64,000 nucleotides of DNA from assembly GCA_035503515.1 (NCBI GenBank), contig DATJTJ010000046.1, positions 1 to 64,000 on the forward strand, given 5' to 3'. The stretch's first letter is position 1. Each line of letters begins with the position of its first letter. Below, one piece after another: positions 43,545 to 52,657 of the stretch. The notes under the pieces are model-generated. The model saw only the letters and a program-made list of their open reading frames with translations, made no database searches and had not been told where the DNA came from. This DNA is from DAIDKA01 sp035503515. GTDB taxonomy: Bacteria > Pseudomonadota > Gammaproteobacteria > Steroidobacterales > Steroidobacteraceae. Both the position numbers and the translations under genes were made by a program.

Positions 43545-44429
43545 ATGCCCGACATCACGGCCGCCGGTTCTTTCAGACTGGGGGACAGGACCGTCCACCG
43601 GCTGGGCTACGGTGCCATGCAGCTCGCGGGTCCCGGGGTCTTCGGGCCGCCGAAGGACCGTGCGGGCGCGCTGGCCCTGCTGCGCGAGGTCGTCGCGAGC
43701 GGCGTCAACCACATCGACACCAGCGACTACTACGGTCCCCACATCACCAACCAGCTGCTCCGCGAAGCGTTGCACCCCTATCCCGGGGAGCTGGTCATCG
43801 TCACCAAGGTCAGCGCCCGGCGCGGTACCGATGGTTCCTGGCTGCCGGCGATGTCGCGCGAGGAACTCGAACAGGCGGTCTACGACAACCTGCGCAATCT
43901 CGGGCTGGACGTCCTCGAGGTGGTCAACTTCCGCAGCATGCATGGCATCCACGGTCCCGGCGAGGGCTCGATCGAAATGCCGGTCAGCGTCCTGGCCGAG
44001 CTGCAGCGGCGCGGCCTGATCCGGCATGTCGGCCTGAGCAACGTGACGGCGGCGCAGGTTCAGGAGGCCCGCCGCATCTGTGACATCGTCTGCGTCCAGA
44101 ACTTCTACAACCTCGTGAACCGGGCGGACGATACGTTCATCGACCAGCTCGATCGCGAGGGCATTGCCTTCGTGCCGTTCTTCCCGCTCGGCGGCTTCAC
44201 GCCACTGCAGTCGCGGGCGCTGGACGAGGTCGCGAAGGCCCTGGGCGCGACGCCGATGCAGGTGGCGCTGGCGTGGCTGCTGCAGCGCTCGCCCAACATG
44301 CTGCTGATCCCCGGCACCTCTTCGCGCGGCCATCTGCGGGAAAACCTTGCGGCCGCAAGCCTGCACCTGCCGCGGGATGCGATCACGAAGCTGGACGGCA
44401 TCGCCGCGCAGGTACCCGCCGCACACTAG
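43545..44429 (+). CDS. Aldo/keto reductase
   Basis: 294 residues. NADPH-dependent TIM-barrel oxidoreductase with the catalytic tetrad segments HIDTSDYYGP (Asp, Tyr), VIVTKVS (Lys) and NFRSMHG (His), and the NADPH tail ...IPGTSSRGHLREN. Best resembles the pyridoxal reductase/YdbC-like branch. A clear AGGAGA site precedes the ATG. Its stop overlaps the convergent LanC-like gene by 4 bases. Confidence 0.9.
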   Translation: MPDITAAGSFRLGDRTVHRLGYGAMQLAGPGVFGPPKDRAGALALLREVVASGVNHIDTSDYYGPHITNQLLREALHPYPGELVIVTKVSARRGTDGSWLPAMSREELEQAVYDNLRNLGLDVLEVVNFRSMHGIHGPGEGSIEMPVSVLAELQRRGLIRHVGLSNVTAAQVQEARRICDIVCVQNFYNLVNRADDTFIDQLDREGIAFVPFFPLGGFTPLQSRALDEVAKALGATPMQVALAWLLQRSPNMLLIPGTSSRGHLRENLAAASLHLPRDAITKLDGIAAQVPAAH

Positions 44430-45634
44430 AAGACATCGAGCGTCGGGAAGGCGGCGGTGCCTTCGATGCAGTGCCAGAGGTAGATGGCGAAGCCGACATC
44501 GCCGGTCCACAGCGAGTAGCGGCCCTGCCCATACCGCGCCCGGTCGGCCTGCGTCTGGGCAATGCCGTGCATGGCGAAGGCCCGCGCCCGGTCGAGCCAC
44601 CGGCGCTCGCCACTGCGCTGGTGAAGCGCGAGGAACGCATAGCCGTTGCCACCGGTGCCGTGGCACAGGTTCGAGCCCTTGGTGAGCGGACCTGCGGACC
44701 AGATCGTCTCACCGGCAGCTGCCAGCAGCGGATCGAGCTCGTCCGAGGGCAGCGCACCCAGGCAGACCACGAACCCGGGCGCGCCGTGACAGAACTGCAT
44801 CAGGAACCGCGGCGAGCCCCCCTCGGGCGTCACCAGGAACGCGCGCCAGTTCACGTGCGGGCCCTGCCAGGTCGCGGTCCGGCCGATGGTGTTGACGATG
44901 CATTCCTGCCACGCGTCCCATTCCGCGGGCTCCAGCAATCCACGGCCACGGATCAGCGGCAGCGCCGTGGCCACGAAGCCGTGGACCGCATCGAGATAGG
45001 TCGACTGCCTGCCATACAGATCCTGCGTCCAGTACCGGACGCCGAACTGTTCCGACCACTGCAGCTGCGACCACAGCGTGCGTGCGGTCGAGCGGAACCG
45101 AACGGCCCAGCGATCGGCTCCGGTGCGCTCATGCATGAACAGCGCCGCGAGCAGCGTACCGGGCGAGCCCCACATGAGTTCGCGGCTGGGGTGCTCGAGG
45201 TTACCGGCGATCAGGCGCTCGAGCTCGTCGGCCTGGGCGACGGCGCCGGGCTGCGCCGCCAGCCGCATCAGCAGGAAGGGCGTATCGCCCATGAGGAAGG
45301 CGGCGGGCGTGGCCTCGTTTCCCTGCGCATCGAGCCAGCGCCGGTTGTCCTGCTGCAACCGGGGCAGCGACGCTGCGTAGTCGCGACTCAAAGCGGCCGC
45401 GCCGAGATCGCGCAGGTGCTGCAGCGCCCAAATCACCCCGAGCGCACCGTGATAGAGCGGCGTGAATGCGCCGCTATCGATGCCATCGGCGTCCTTGGGG
45501 TGCGGTGACCAGTACCGTTCGGGTGTGAAGGCCTGCTCGGCGTCCGCGACGATCTCGTGGATTGCGCGCCGAGCGCGATCCTCGTTCCACTCCAGCGACT
45601 GGACAGGCTCGTGGCGCGCGGCGTCGTAAATCAT
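44426..45634 (-). CDS. LanC-like lanthionine-synthetase fold protein
   Basis: 402 residues with the alpha/alpha toroid pattern of LanC/LANCL proteins. The three zinc-site elements are visible: YLDAVHGFVAT (His), QFCHGAPG (Cys) and NLCHGTGGNGYAF (Cys-His). Standalone LanC-like proteins exist without lantibiotic genes and may add glutathione to dehydroamino acids, as LANCL does. No LanB or LanM is present. Neighbours are an aldo/keto reductase and a transglutaminase-like gene. Confidence 0.8.
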   Translation of the reverse strand: MIYDAARHEPVQSLEWNEDRARRAIHEIVADAEQAFTPERYWSPHPKDADGIDSGAFTPLYHGALGVIWALQHLRDLGAAALSRDYAASLPRLQQDNRRWLDAQGNEATPAAFLMGDTPFLLMRLAAQPGAVAQADELERLIAGNLEHPSRELMWGSPGTLLAALFMHERTGADRWAVRFRSTARTLWSQLQWSEQFGVRYWTQDLYGRQSTYLDAVHGFVATALPLIRGRGLLEPAEWDAWQECIVNTIGRTATWQGPHVNWRAFLVTPEGGSPRFLMQFCHGAPGFVVCLGALPSDELDPLLAAAGETIWSAGPLTKGSNLCHGTGGNGYAFLALHQRSGERRWLDRARAFAMHGIAQTQADRARYGQGRYSLWTGDVGFAIYLWHCIEGTAAFPTLDVF

Positions 45635-45677
45635 TGGCGGGTATCTTACCCTCCGGCGCGGTCGCGGCCGCGTGTGA

Positions 45678-46508
45678 TCAGCTGGCCTGACGCAGGCAGT
45701 GGCTGTCCGTCTCGTCGGTCCAGATCTTCAGCTGTTGCAGGCACGCCGGCCCGAAGGCGGTACTGATGGCGACATCGCCGGCGTCCCGCCCCCGGGCGAT
45801 GAGGATGCGCCCGACGCGGGGGACATTGTGGCGCGGATCGAAGATGTGCCATTGGCCGCCGAGGTAGGCTTCCAGGCAGCCCGCGAAGTCCATCGGCGCC
45901 TCCACGGCGGGCACGCCGATGTCCCCGAGGTACCCGGTGCAGTAGCGCGCCGGGATGTTCAGGCAGCGGCAGAAGGTGATCGCGAGGTGCACGAGGTCAC
46001 GGCACACGCCCTGCCGTTCGGAGTAGGTCTCCGAGGCCGTGCGGGTCGGCCGCGCGAACCGGTAGTCGAAGGCGACGTGCCTGTGGACGAAATCGCAGAT
46101 CGCCTGCACGCGCGCCCAGCCCGGCTCGACGTTGCCAAAACGTCGCCAGGCTTCGGACATCATCACTTCGGTATCGCAGTAGCGGCTGCTGAGCAGGAAC
46201 TGCAGGACCTCCGACGGCAGATCGCGCACCGCGAGTTCATCCGCCGCGGGGCTCGTGGGCCCGGGCTCCCCGCTGTCCTCGATCACCGCGTCGGCCGTGA
46301 TGCGCGTAGGGCCCGCGGGCAGTTCCAGGCGGGTGCAGGTATTGCCGAAACTGTCGGTGAAGGTGCTGCGGGGTAAGGTGCGGTTGACCTGCATGCTGTC
46401 CGCCACGACGTACTGCTGGCCGCGACCCAGGTGGGTCTGCAGCATCAGGATCATGTGCGTAGGCACCGGTGTCGCGTAAACCAGCTCGTAACCGAATCGG
46501 ATGAACAT
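45678..46508 (-). CDS. Transglutaminase-like cysteine peptidase-fold protein
   Basis: 276 residues with an N-terminal beta region and a transglutaminase core: Cys in QGVCRDLVHLA, then CRCLNIPARYCTGYL, and the His-Asp part in GGQWHIFDPRHN. It has no signal peptide and no helix, so it is cytosolic. Members hydrolyse or cross-link peptide amides; the target is unknown. 43 bases upstream of the LanC-like gene on the same strand. Confidence 0.85.
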   Translation of the reverse strand: MFIRFGYELVYATPVPTHMILMLQTHLGRGQQYVVADSMQVNRTLPRSTFTDSFGNTCTRLELPAGPTRITADAVIEDSGEPGPTSPAADELAVRDLPSEVLQFLLSSRYCDTEVMMSEAWRRFGNVEPGWARVQAICDFVHRHVAFDYRFARPTRTASETYSERQGVCRDLVHLAITFCRCLNIPARYCTGYLGDIGVPAVEAPMDFAGCLEAYLGGQWHIFDPRHNVPRVGRILIARGRDAGDVAISTAFGPACLQQLKIWTDETDSHCLRQAS

Positions 46509-46722
46509 GGGACGGCCCCTACGATGGTGCGGCACGATAACAACGCGCGCCCCTCGCGGGCGACGGCAGGAGAGGCTCGCATCGCCTAGGACTTCTCCTA
46601 CCGCGGGGGCGTCGAACGGCTGCACAGGGAGTCGGCGTTTTCGCCGATGGGCCGCCTCAGGCGCGGTGGGTAGATTTCCACCACATGGGGCGCACCTGAT
46701 TGAGCAGCCCTGGAGGAGTACC

Positions 46723-46905
46723 GTGACCTACGCCCATACCCGTGATGCGCTCGTCGATTACCTGCAGCGCAAGGTGGCCGAACAGGACTGGCCGGCCGTC
46801 AGCGATGCGGCCAATGACCTGAGCATTTTTGAAATCCTCGAAGCCCGGGCAGCTCCGGCTGCGCGGCAGGCGCAAACCGCACAGGCAGCGCCCTCGAAGG
46901 CCTGA
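46723..46905 (+). CDS. Small GTG-start protein of unknown function (60 residues)
   Basis: Starts at GTG 46723, 6-8 bases after a strong GGAGGAG ribosome site (46712-46718), and ends 25 bases before a rho-independent terminator, so a real gene is likely. The product begins VTYAHTRDALVDYLQRKVA, forms two short amphipathic helices and ends Ala/Gln-rich. No family recognised; the short helix-loop-helix shape would suit a protein-protein adaptor. Confidence 0.65.
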   Translation: MTYAHTRDALVDYLQRKVAEQDWPAVSDAANDLSIFEILEARAAPAARQAQTAQAAPSKA

Positions 46906-46929
46906 AGCGCTGCGGCGTCCCATGACGAA

Positions 46930-46961
46930 GAAAGGCGGGATCGACTCCCGCCTTTCTTTTT
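46930..46961 (+). terminator. Rho-independent terminator
   Basis: 11-bp perfect stem GAAAGGCGGGA / TCCCGCCTTTC with a TCGAC loop, followed by TTTTT. It lies 24 bases after the small GTG-start gene and could also stop transcripts arriving from the opposite side. Confidence 0.85.
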
Positions 46962-47002
46962 GCTCTCGAGCCTCTCAAGCCAGAGCGGCGAAGGCTGCTA
47001 CT

Positions 47003-47266
47003 TCACTCGTGACTCTTGCGGCCGCTGTCGCCGGCGCGCTCCTGGTCGCTGCCGTAGCTGCGGGTACTGCCATGCTCGGTGCCCGAGCTGCCGGTGTTGT
47101 GGTCACCGCCGGAGCCGCCCGAGTGTTGCTGCTGCTGATCCTGGCCGCCCTTGGTGCCCGGCCGCGGATTCTGTTGCCCCTTCTGACCCGACTGAGGGTT
47201 CTGGCTCACGTTCGAGCCGCTGCCCTTCGTCTGATTCTTCGGGTCCTGCTGTTGCTGATTGCCCAT
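47003..47266 (-). CDS. Gln/Gly/Ser-rich disordered small protein
   Basis: 87 residues, low complexity, with Q-runs (QQQQ near both ends), many Gly, Ser, Asn and Asp and almost no hydrophobic residues (MGNQQQQDPKNQTKGSGSN). It has the composition of hydrophilins that protect cells from drying or stress. A GAGGTGG site precedes the ATG at 47266; a GTG at 47275 is an alternative. Not recognised as a family. Confidence 0.55.
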   Translation of the reverse strand: MGNQQQQDPKNQTKGSGSNVSQNPQSGQKGQQNPRPGTKGGQDQQQQHSGGSGGDHNTGSSGTEHGSTRSYGSDQERAGDSGRKSHE

Positions 47267-47403
47267 GATCTCCACCTCACGTAATTACCAGTCCCATACA
47301 CTCTCTCAAGTGAGCGGGGCGGCGGCTGACGGAAGGTCGGCGGTTCGTCGGGTAGGAGTTGCCCGTCAGACTTGCCAGCCTGCGGTCAGGCCCCAAAGCG
47401 CAG

Positions 47404-47424
47404 CCTCCACCGGGATGGTGGAGG
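47404..47424 (-). terminator. Possible terminator hairpin after the DUF4142 gene
   Basis: Perfect 8-bp stem CCTCCACC / GGTGGAGG with a 5-base loop, 33 bases after the DUF4142 stop. There is no T-run, so it may be only a transcript-end stabiliser. Confidence 0.3.
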
Positions 47425-47456
47425 TGCGGTGAATCGAACGGGCCGCAGCGCGGGCT

Positions 47457-47957
47457 TCAGCTGGTGACGCCTTCTTCCTTCGCGATCTTGTCGATCGCCC
47501 TCATGTGCTTCTGGATCGTCGGCAGGATTTCCTTGGCGAATGCCTGGGCGTCGGGATCCTTGCCGGTGTTGATTTCCTTGTGCAGCAGACGCAGGGTGCT
47601 GCGATGGTCGGAGAGCTGGTCCTTGATGTAGGCCTTGTCGAAGGTCTCTCCCGACTCGAGCTTCAGCTTCTCATGCTCGGCCATCTGCTTCACGCTGGCG
47701 CTCTTCGGCAACTTGATGTCCTTGGTGCCGGCCAGCTGGCTGAGCTTCTCATTGGCCTCGCCGTGATCCTTGATCATCATCGCCGCGAATTCCTTGAGCT
47801 TCGGATCGGTCGCCTTGTCGGAGGCCAGCATCCCGTCGTTGACCTCGGCCATACCGGCCTCGGCAGCGTCCTTGTAGAAGCTCTTGTCCGGGTTATCGGC
47901 CGCATGCGCGATCAGTGGAACGGCGGCGCACAGCAGGATCAACAGGTGTCGTTTCAT
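47457..47957 (-). CDS. DUF4142 domain protein, exported
   Basis: 166 residues. A signal peptide (MKRHLLILLCAAVPLIAHA) is followed by a four-helix DUF4142 domain: SFYKDAAEAGMAEVNDGMLA, KLKEFAAMMIKDHGEAN and KLESGETFDKAYIKDQLSDHR. Members are small periplasmic proteins, some linked to heat or copper stress; no enzymatic site is visible. Start at 47957. Confidence 0.88.
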   Translation of the reverse strand: MKRHLLILLCAAVPLIAHAADNPDKSFYKDAAEAGMAEVNDGMLASDKATDPKLKEFAAMMIKDHGEANEKLSQLAGTKDIKLPKSASVKQMAEHEKLKLESGETFDKAYIKDQLSDHRSTLRLLHKEINTGKDPDAQAFAKEILPTIQKHMRAIDKIAKEEGVTS

Positions 47958-48141
47958 GGGCGTCTCCAGTGGGAATGTGGGCGCATTTTCCGGAGGATGG
48001 GCTAGCGAACCCATCCGTAGGCAGCCGTAAAATGTGGTCAGTGCGGTCCCACAAGCAGCGGACCAGCAATCTTTGAAAGACCACTTCCCCGAGGAACGAC
48101 CTGCTGTTCAGGCCGCGCCCCGGCCAGGGTGCAGTACGGGA

Positions 48142-51100
48142 CTAAATGTCGAGGTTCGTCACCGACAGCGCGTTCTTCTCGATGAATTCCCGTCGCGGCT
48201 CGACCTGGTCGCCCATCAGCGTCGTGAAGATGTCGTCCGCCGCGAGCGCATCCTCGATCCGCACCTGCATCAGGCGCCGGGTTTCCGGATTGATGGTCGT
48301 ATCCCAGAGCTGTTCCGGGTTCATCTCGCCGAGACCCTTGTAGCGCTGGATCGTCTGCTTGCGGCGCGCCTGGTCGAACAGCCATTTCATGGCGTCCTTG
48401 AAGCTGCCGACATCATGGCGGTCACCATCGCGGGTGACGTAGGCGCCTTCACCGATGAATCCCGCCAGCGTGCGGGCCAGGTCCGCGATGCGCTGGTACT
48501 CGGCTGACTCGAAGAATTCGCGCGGCAGGATCTTGTGCGTGGTCGTGCCGTGCTGGGTCTTCTCGATCACGATGCGCGTCGAATGTGTATCTGATGCCGG
48601 CCGCACCTGGATCCTGAAGCTGCGGGTACCATCGTTGAGGACGTTCAAACGCTGATCCAGTTCCCGCGCCCAGTCGCGCAGCCAATCGATGCGATCGAAG
48701 TCGCTCGCCTGCACCTCCGGCAGATAGATCAACTGGTCCAGCAATCGGTCATCGTAACGCTGCGACCAGCGCTTGATGATGGCCTGCACCTCGGTGTACT
48801 TGCGTGCGAGCTGCTCGAGGCCCGCGCCGCTGAGCGGCGGGGCGCCGGAGTTCACGTACAGCGCGGCATCGTCCAGAGCCGCGCTCAGCAGCAGCGCGGT
48901 GAGCTCGGCGTCGTCCTTGACGTACTGCTCGTGTTTGCCCCGCTTGAGTTTGTACAGCGGCGGCTGCGCGATGTAGACGTGGCCGTTCTCGATGAGCGCC
49001 GGGATCTGCCGGTAGAAGAAGGTCAGCAGCAAAGTGCGGATATGACTGCCGTCCACGTCAGCATCGGTGTTCTTGGCAGCTATGCCTCCCAATCCACAGA
49101 TGAAATTCTCATCTTCCTCAACGGAGAAGTCGTAGACGTTCCCGTTCGAGGCAGTGACGGGCGCTAGCGACAATATCGGCAAAGCGATAAGGTCGCCATC
49201 AATGTCGTTGAAAGCCCGGGCGCGTGGCCGACCAGCCTTAGTGAGCCTCTCTTGAATGGTGGCAGCGCCTGAGTGGTCGCTCCATACGGAACGGATCCGA
49301 GTCAATTCGTCGCAAGCTGTAACGCGTACCTGCCAGTGCGCATGAGTCTCTTTGAAGATCTGGTCGCCGCAGCGCCGAGACAAGCGATCGGCACCGATCT
49401 CCGAGATGCTCGAAACGATTCCGAACGTCGATAACAAGTAGGAAATTCCGCTCGCAATGTCGCGAGAAGAGGTGCTGAACACCAACCTCCCTACCGTCAC
49501 ACAGCCGTCGCCCAGAAGATACCCGCGCAAAAACGCCAGACGCAGCGACTCATCTACGTTAAACACCAGATCGGGAATCTTCTTGGTAAGCGAGTCGACC
49601 CCATCGAAGCCGAACAATTTCTGCCACGCCAGGACTGCCACGCGGTTGAGCAGTTTCAGCTCGCCGCAGCCGCGCTTGATTGGATAACGCTTGGGCGACA
49701 GACCGAAGACTTTGGTGAACGCACTGGACAACTCGTCACAGAAGCGTTCATTGCTTTTACCAATCGCAAGTCGAATGCCTTGCCGGTCGGAGCATGAGCC
49801 TTCCGCCATGTAAAAGCCAAGTAGCATCAACAATTCGGGCGTGACATGTAAGAATCGTGGGGTGGAGTTGTGCGCGTTGTGCTCTGGCGTCAGCTCCAGA
49901 TCGTCGCGCTCAGCGAACCATGCAATATCTTCCGCCTCAAGAGAAGATAAGTTGACGTAGTTTCTGACCAAGTTTGCTGGGGCGCCACGATATTGGTCCT
50001 GCCAGATGCGGTCCAACCGACTCAGCCCGATCGCAACTTGTGGCGTGACAGAAGCGGCATCCGCACCGATGGCCGCTACGTACGCCTCATAGCGAGGCAA
50101 CGTCGGCCGAGACAGTCCCCGCTCCCACGCGTAGAACGTCACGGGTTGCCGAATCCCCACGCGCTTGCACAGTTCCACATTGGTAATGCCGCTGGCACGT
50201 CTTTGGGCCGTCAGAATACGCCGTACACCTTCCGGTAGATCCACGCGGGGCGCAGTCCATTCGGAATCGCCGGCATGCTTCTCGCGCACGCGGGCCTTGT
50301 ACCAATCCTCCACGGCGGAGCCACGTAGCCAAACTTGCTCGCGCGCCGCTGGAACTTCGTAAAGGCGCCGTAGCAGGTCGATTCGGCTCGGAGCTGACTC
50401 GGGCAGGCGGATCTTTTTGGGTGCGACTAGGCGGTCGCCAACTGCAAGGTCGCTTCCCAGCTTGAGGCGAACGGCGCCGTTGTCGTGTACGAACACGCTG
50501 TGACTGGCCGTTACTCGGACGGATCTTCCATAGGCGGTCTTGGCTTCGTAGAGCACCTCATCGATGGGATGTCGAATCACGCCCTTGATCGGACGGAACT
50601 TGACCTCGTGGTCCTTTAGACCAAAGCACAACACGTCGCCCAGCGAATCCCCGGTCCGCTTCGTGACCCCATGCTCGTTGGGAGTGAATCCTTCAAGTGC
50701 AGAATCGATGAACTTACCCATCGTGGTCATTCGCACACCGCTTCTGTCGCGCACGAAGCAGTGTTCATCACCGTCCACGCTCATGATGATGATGCGGTGA
50801 TAGCGCAATTTTCCGATGTCGAAATCGTCTCGCCCGATGCCGCAGCCGAGCGCGGTGATCAGGGTGCCGACCTCGGCGGAGCCCAGCATCTTGTCGAAGC
50901 GGGCCTTCTCGACGTTCAGGATCTTGCCCTTCAGCGGCAGGATCGCCTGCGTACGCCGGTCGCGGCCCTGCTTGGCGGAGCCCCCGGCCGAGTCGCCCTC
51001 GACGATGAAGATTTCCGACAGCGCCGGATCCTTTTCCTGGCAGTCGGCGAGCTTGCCGGGCAGGCCGGCGATGTCGAGCGCGCCCTTGCGGCGGGTCATT

Positions 51101-52272
51101 TCCCGCGCCTTGCGGGCGGCCTCGCGTGCGCGGGCCGCCTCGATGATCTTGTTGACGATCGCCCGCGCCTCCTGCGGATGCTCCAGCAGGAACTCGCCGA
51201 GCTTCTGGTTCACGGCCGACTCGACGATGCCCTTCACCTCGCTCGAGACCAGCTTGTCCTTGGTCTGCGAGGAGAACTTCGGATCGGGCAGCTTCACGGA
51301 CAGGATGGCCGTGAGGCCTTCGCGTGAATCGTCACCGGTGGTGTCGAGCTTGTCCTTCTTCGCGGACAGCTCCTTCTCGATGTAGTCGTTCAGCGTGCGG
51401 GTGAGGGCGCTGCGGAAACCCGCGAGGTGCGTGCCGCCGTCCTTCTGCGGAATGTTGTTGGTGTAGCAGAACATGCTCTCCTGGTAGGAGTCGTTCCACT
51501 GGATGGCCACCTCGACCGCGACCGGACCGTCCTGCGTGCGGAACCAGAACACCGACTCGTGCACCGGCGTGCGGGTGCGGTTCAGGTACTTCACGAAGGC
51601 CTGCAGGCCGCCCTCGTGCTGGAACACTTCGGACCGGGTCTCGCGTTCGTCGTTGAACTCGATGCGCACGCCGGAGTTGAGGAACGACAGCTCCCGCAGT
51701 CGCTTGGCGAGAATGTCGTAGTGGAACTGGATGTTCGTGAAGATCTGGGCGCTGGGCCGGAAGCGGATGGTCGTCCCCCGCTCCGTGGTCGGTCCTACGA
51801 CCTTCATCGGTGCCGTCGGCTCACCCAGGTGGTACTCCTGCTGATGCAGCTTGCCGTCGCGGCAGACGCTCAACAGGAGGTAATCCGACAGAGCGTTGAC
51901 CACGGACACGCCGACCCCGTGCAGGCCGCCCGAGACCTTGTACGAGGTGTCATCGAATTTACCGCCCGAGTGTAGGACGGTCATAATGACCTCGGCGGCC
52001 GACACGCCTTCTTCAGGGTGGATGTCCACCGGGATACCGCGCCCGTTGTCCGAGACCGTAACGCTTTCGTCCGCGTGGATGGTCACCTGGACCCGGTCGC
52101 AGTGACCGGCGAGGGCTTCGTCGATGGAGTTATCGACGACTTCGAAAACCATGTGATGGAGGCCCGTGCCGTCATCGGTATCGCCGATGTACATGCCGGG
52201 GCGCTTCCGCACTGCGTCCAGGCCCTTCAAGACTTTGATTTTACTGGAATCGTAGACGTCGTTCTGCGACAT
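48142..52272 (-). CDS. gyrB: DNA gyrase subunit B, interrupted by an intein
   Basis: Precursor of 1376 residues; removing the intein (residues 498-1068) leaves 805, the normal GyrB size. GyrB supplies the ATPase of gyrase. Extein motifs: KVLKGLDAVRKRPGMYIGDT (ATPase), GLHGVGVSVVNALS, SEIFIVEGDSAGGSAKQGRDR (TOPRIM Glu), and after the intein TDADVDGSHIRTLLLTFFYRQ and KGLGEMNPEQLW. The ATG at 52272 aligns with E. coli GyrB (MSxxYDSSxIK); 52284 is an alternative. Part of the dnaA-dnaN-recF-gyrB set. Confidence 0.97.
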   Translation of the reverse strand: MSQNDVYDSSKIKVLKGLDAVRKRPGMYIGDTDDGTGLHHMVFEVVDNSIDEALAGHCDRVQVTIHADESVTVSDNGRGIPVDIHPEEGVSAAEVIMTVLHSGGKFDDTSYKVSGGLHGVGVSVVNALSDYLLLSVCRDGKLHQQEYHLGEPTAPMKVVGPTTERGTTIRFRPSAQIFTNIQFHYDILAKRLRELSFLNSGVRIEFNDERETRSEVFQHEGGLQAFVKYLNRTRTPVHESVFWFRTQDGPVAVEVAIQWNDSYQESMFCYTNNIPQKDGGTHLAGFRSALTRTLNDYIEKELSAKKDKLDTTGDDSREGLTAILSVKLPDPKFSSQTKDKLVSSEVKGIVESAVNQKLGEFLLEHPQEARAIVNKIIEAARAREAARKAREMTRRKGALDIAGLPGKLADCQEKDPALSEIFIVEGDSAGGSAKQGRDRRTQAILPLKGKILNVEKARFDKMLGSAEVGTLITALGCGIGRDDFDIGKLRYHRIIIMSVDGDEHCFVRDRSGVRMTTMGKFIDSALEGFTPNEHGVTKRTGDSLGDVLCFGLKDHEVKFRPIKGVIRHPIDEVLYEAKTAYGRSVRVTASHSVFVHDNGAVRLKLGSDLAVGDRLVAPKKIRLPESAPSRIDLLRRLYEVPAAREQVWLRGSAVEDWYKARVREKHAGDSEWTAPRVDLPEGVRRILTAQRRASGITNVELCKRVGIRQPVTFYAWERGLSRPTLPRYEAYVAAIGADAASVTPQVAIGLSRLDRIWQDQYRGAPANLVRNYVNLSSLEAEDIAWFAERDDLELTPEHNAHNSTPRFLHVTPELLMLLGFYMAEGSCSDRQGIRLAIGKSNERFCDELSSAFTKVFGLSPKRYPIKRGCGELKLLNRVAVLAWQKLFGFDGVDSLTKKIPDLVFNVDESLRLAFLRGYLLGDGCVTVGRLVFSTSSRDIASGISYLLSTFGIVSSISEIGADRLSRRCGDQIFKETHAHWQVRVTACDELTRIRSVWSDHSGAATIQERLTKAGRPRARAFNDIDGDLIALPILSLAPVTASNGNVYDFSVEEDENFICGLGGIAAKNTDADVDGSHIRTLLLTFFYRQIPALIENGHVYIAQPPLYKLKRGKHEQYVKDDAELTALLLSAALDDAALYVNSGAPPLSGAGLEQLARKYTEVQAIIKRWSQRYDDRLLDQLIYLPEVQASDFDRIDWLRDWARELDQRLNVLNDGTRSFRIQVRPASDTHSTRIVIEKTQHGTTTHKILPREFFESAEYQRIADLARTLAGFIGEGAYVTRDGDRHDVGSFKDAMKWLFDQARRKQTIQRYKGLGEMNPEQLWDTTINPETRRLMQVRIEDALAADDIFTTLMGDQVEPRREFIEKNALSVTNLDI
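49069..50781 (-). other. GyrB intein (571 residues) with LAGLIDADG homing endonuclease
   Basis: In-frame insertion between IIIM and TDADVDG, i.e. directly before the Mg-binding DxD of TOPRIM. Splicing blocks: N-terminal Ser1 (SVDGDEH), TASH at 91-94 (block B), VYDFSVEEDENF (block F) and the C-terminal GGIAAKN ending in Asn571 with Thr as the first C-extein residue. The penultimate residue is Lys rather than the usual His. Endonuclease helices LLMLLGFYMAEG (318-328) and LAFLRGYLLGDG (415-426). Between them and the splicing part, residues 185-240 form an HTH-like region (NVELCKRVGIRQPVTFYAWERG). The DNA is less GC-rich than the extein. Confidence 0.93.
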
Positions 52273-52657
52273 GCGGGCACTCATTTGGGTGACCCGCCAT
52301 TATAGCCCTCCGGCGCCACCTAAGCCACGTCTATGACGCTATCTAAGGCTTTGTTTGATCAGGAATTTTGGAGCATCCGGAGTGGCCTTCGTCCCATGTG
52401 GAAAGCGCGCCCAGCGGAGGGGCGCGACACCCCTGGGTGAGGGGTCGCGCTCTATAGCCACCATCTCGCCGTGCTCCTGGATCTTAGACGAAATTAGCGC
52501 CTGTTCATGGATAGATCGCCGGAGTTTAGCCGTGGATCATCGGCCTCGCGTGGGACCGGAGGCGCAAGACCTGCCGGTCGGCGATGGCGCAGGGCTCTGT
52601 GCGCGTGGTTTGACGCGCGCCATTGATTGCCCTTGAGCGATCCTACTCATGGAGCGG
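52273..52657. other. gyrB-recF spacer without a recognisable gene
   Basis: About 373 bases. It holds an imperfect inverted repeat at 52422-52450 (GCGCGACACCCCT facing AGGGGTCGCGC, one-base bulge) with no T-run, and AT-richer patches near 52320-52370. No convincing DnaA box, promoter or coding region was found. The one open frame of about 93 codons has no family-like sequence. Confidence 0.4.

Noticed and set aside
47003..47266. Gln-rich protein as a KGG stress-repeat protein
   Set aside because: It lacks the GGKGFASMD/KGG pattern of that family; only the composition is similar.
52355..52636. Possible 93-residue protein in the gyrB-recF spacer
   Set aside because: No ribosome-binding site or family-like sequence; residue composition is random-looking.
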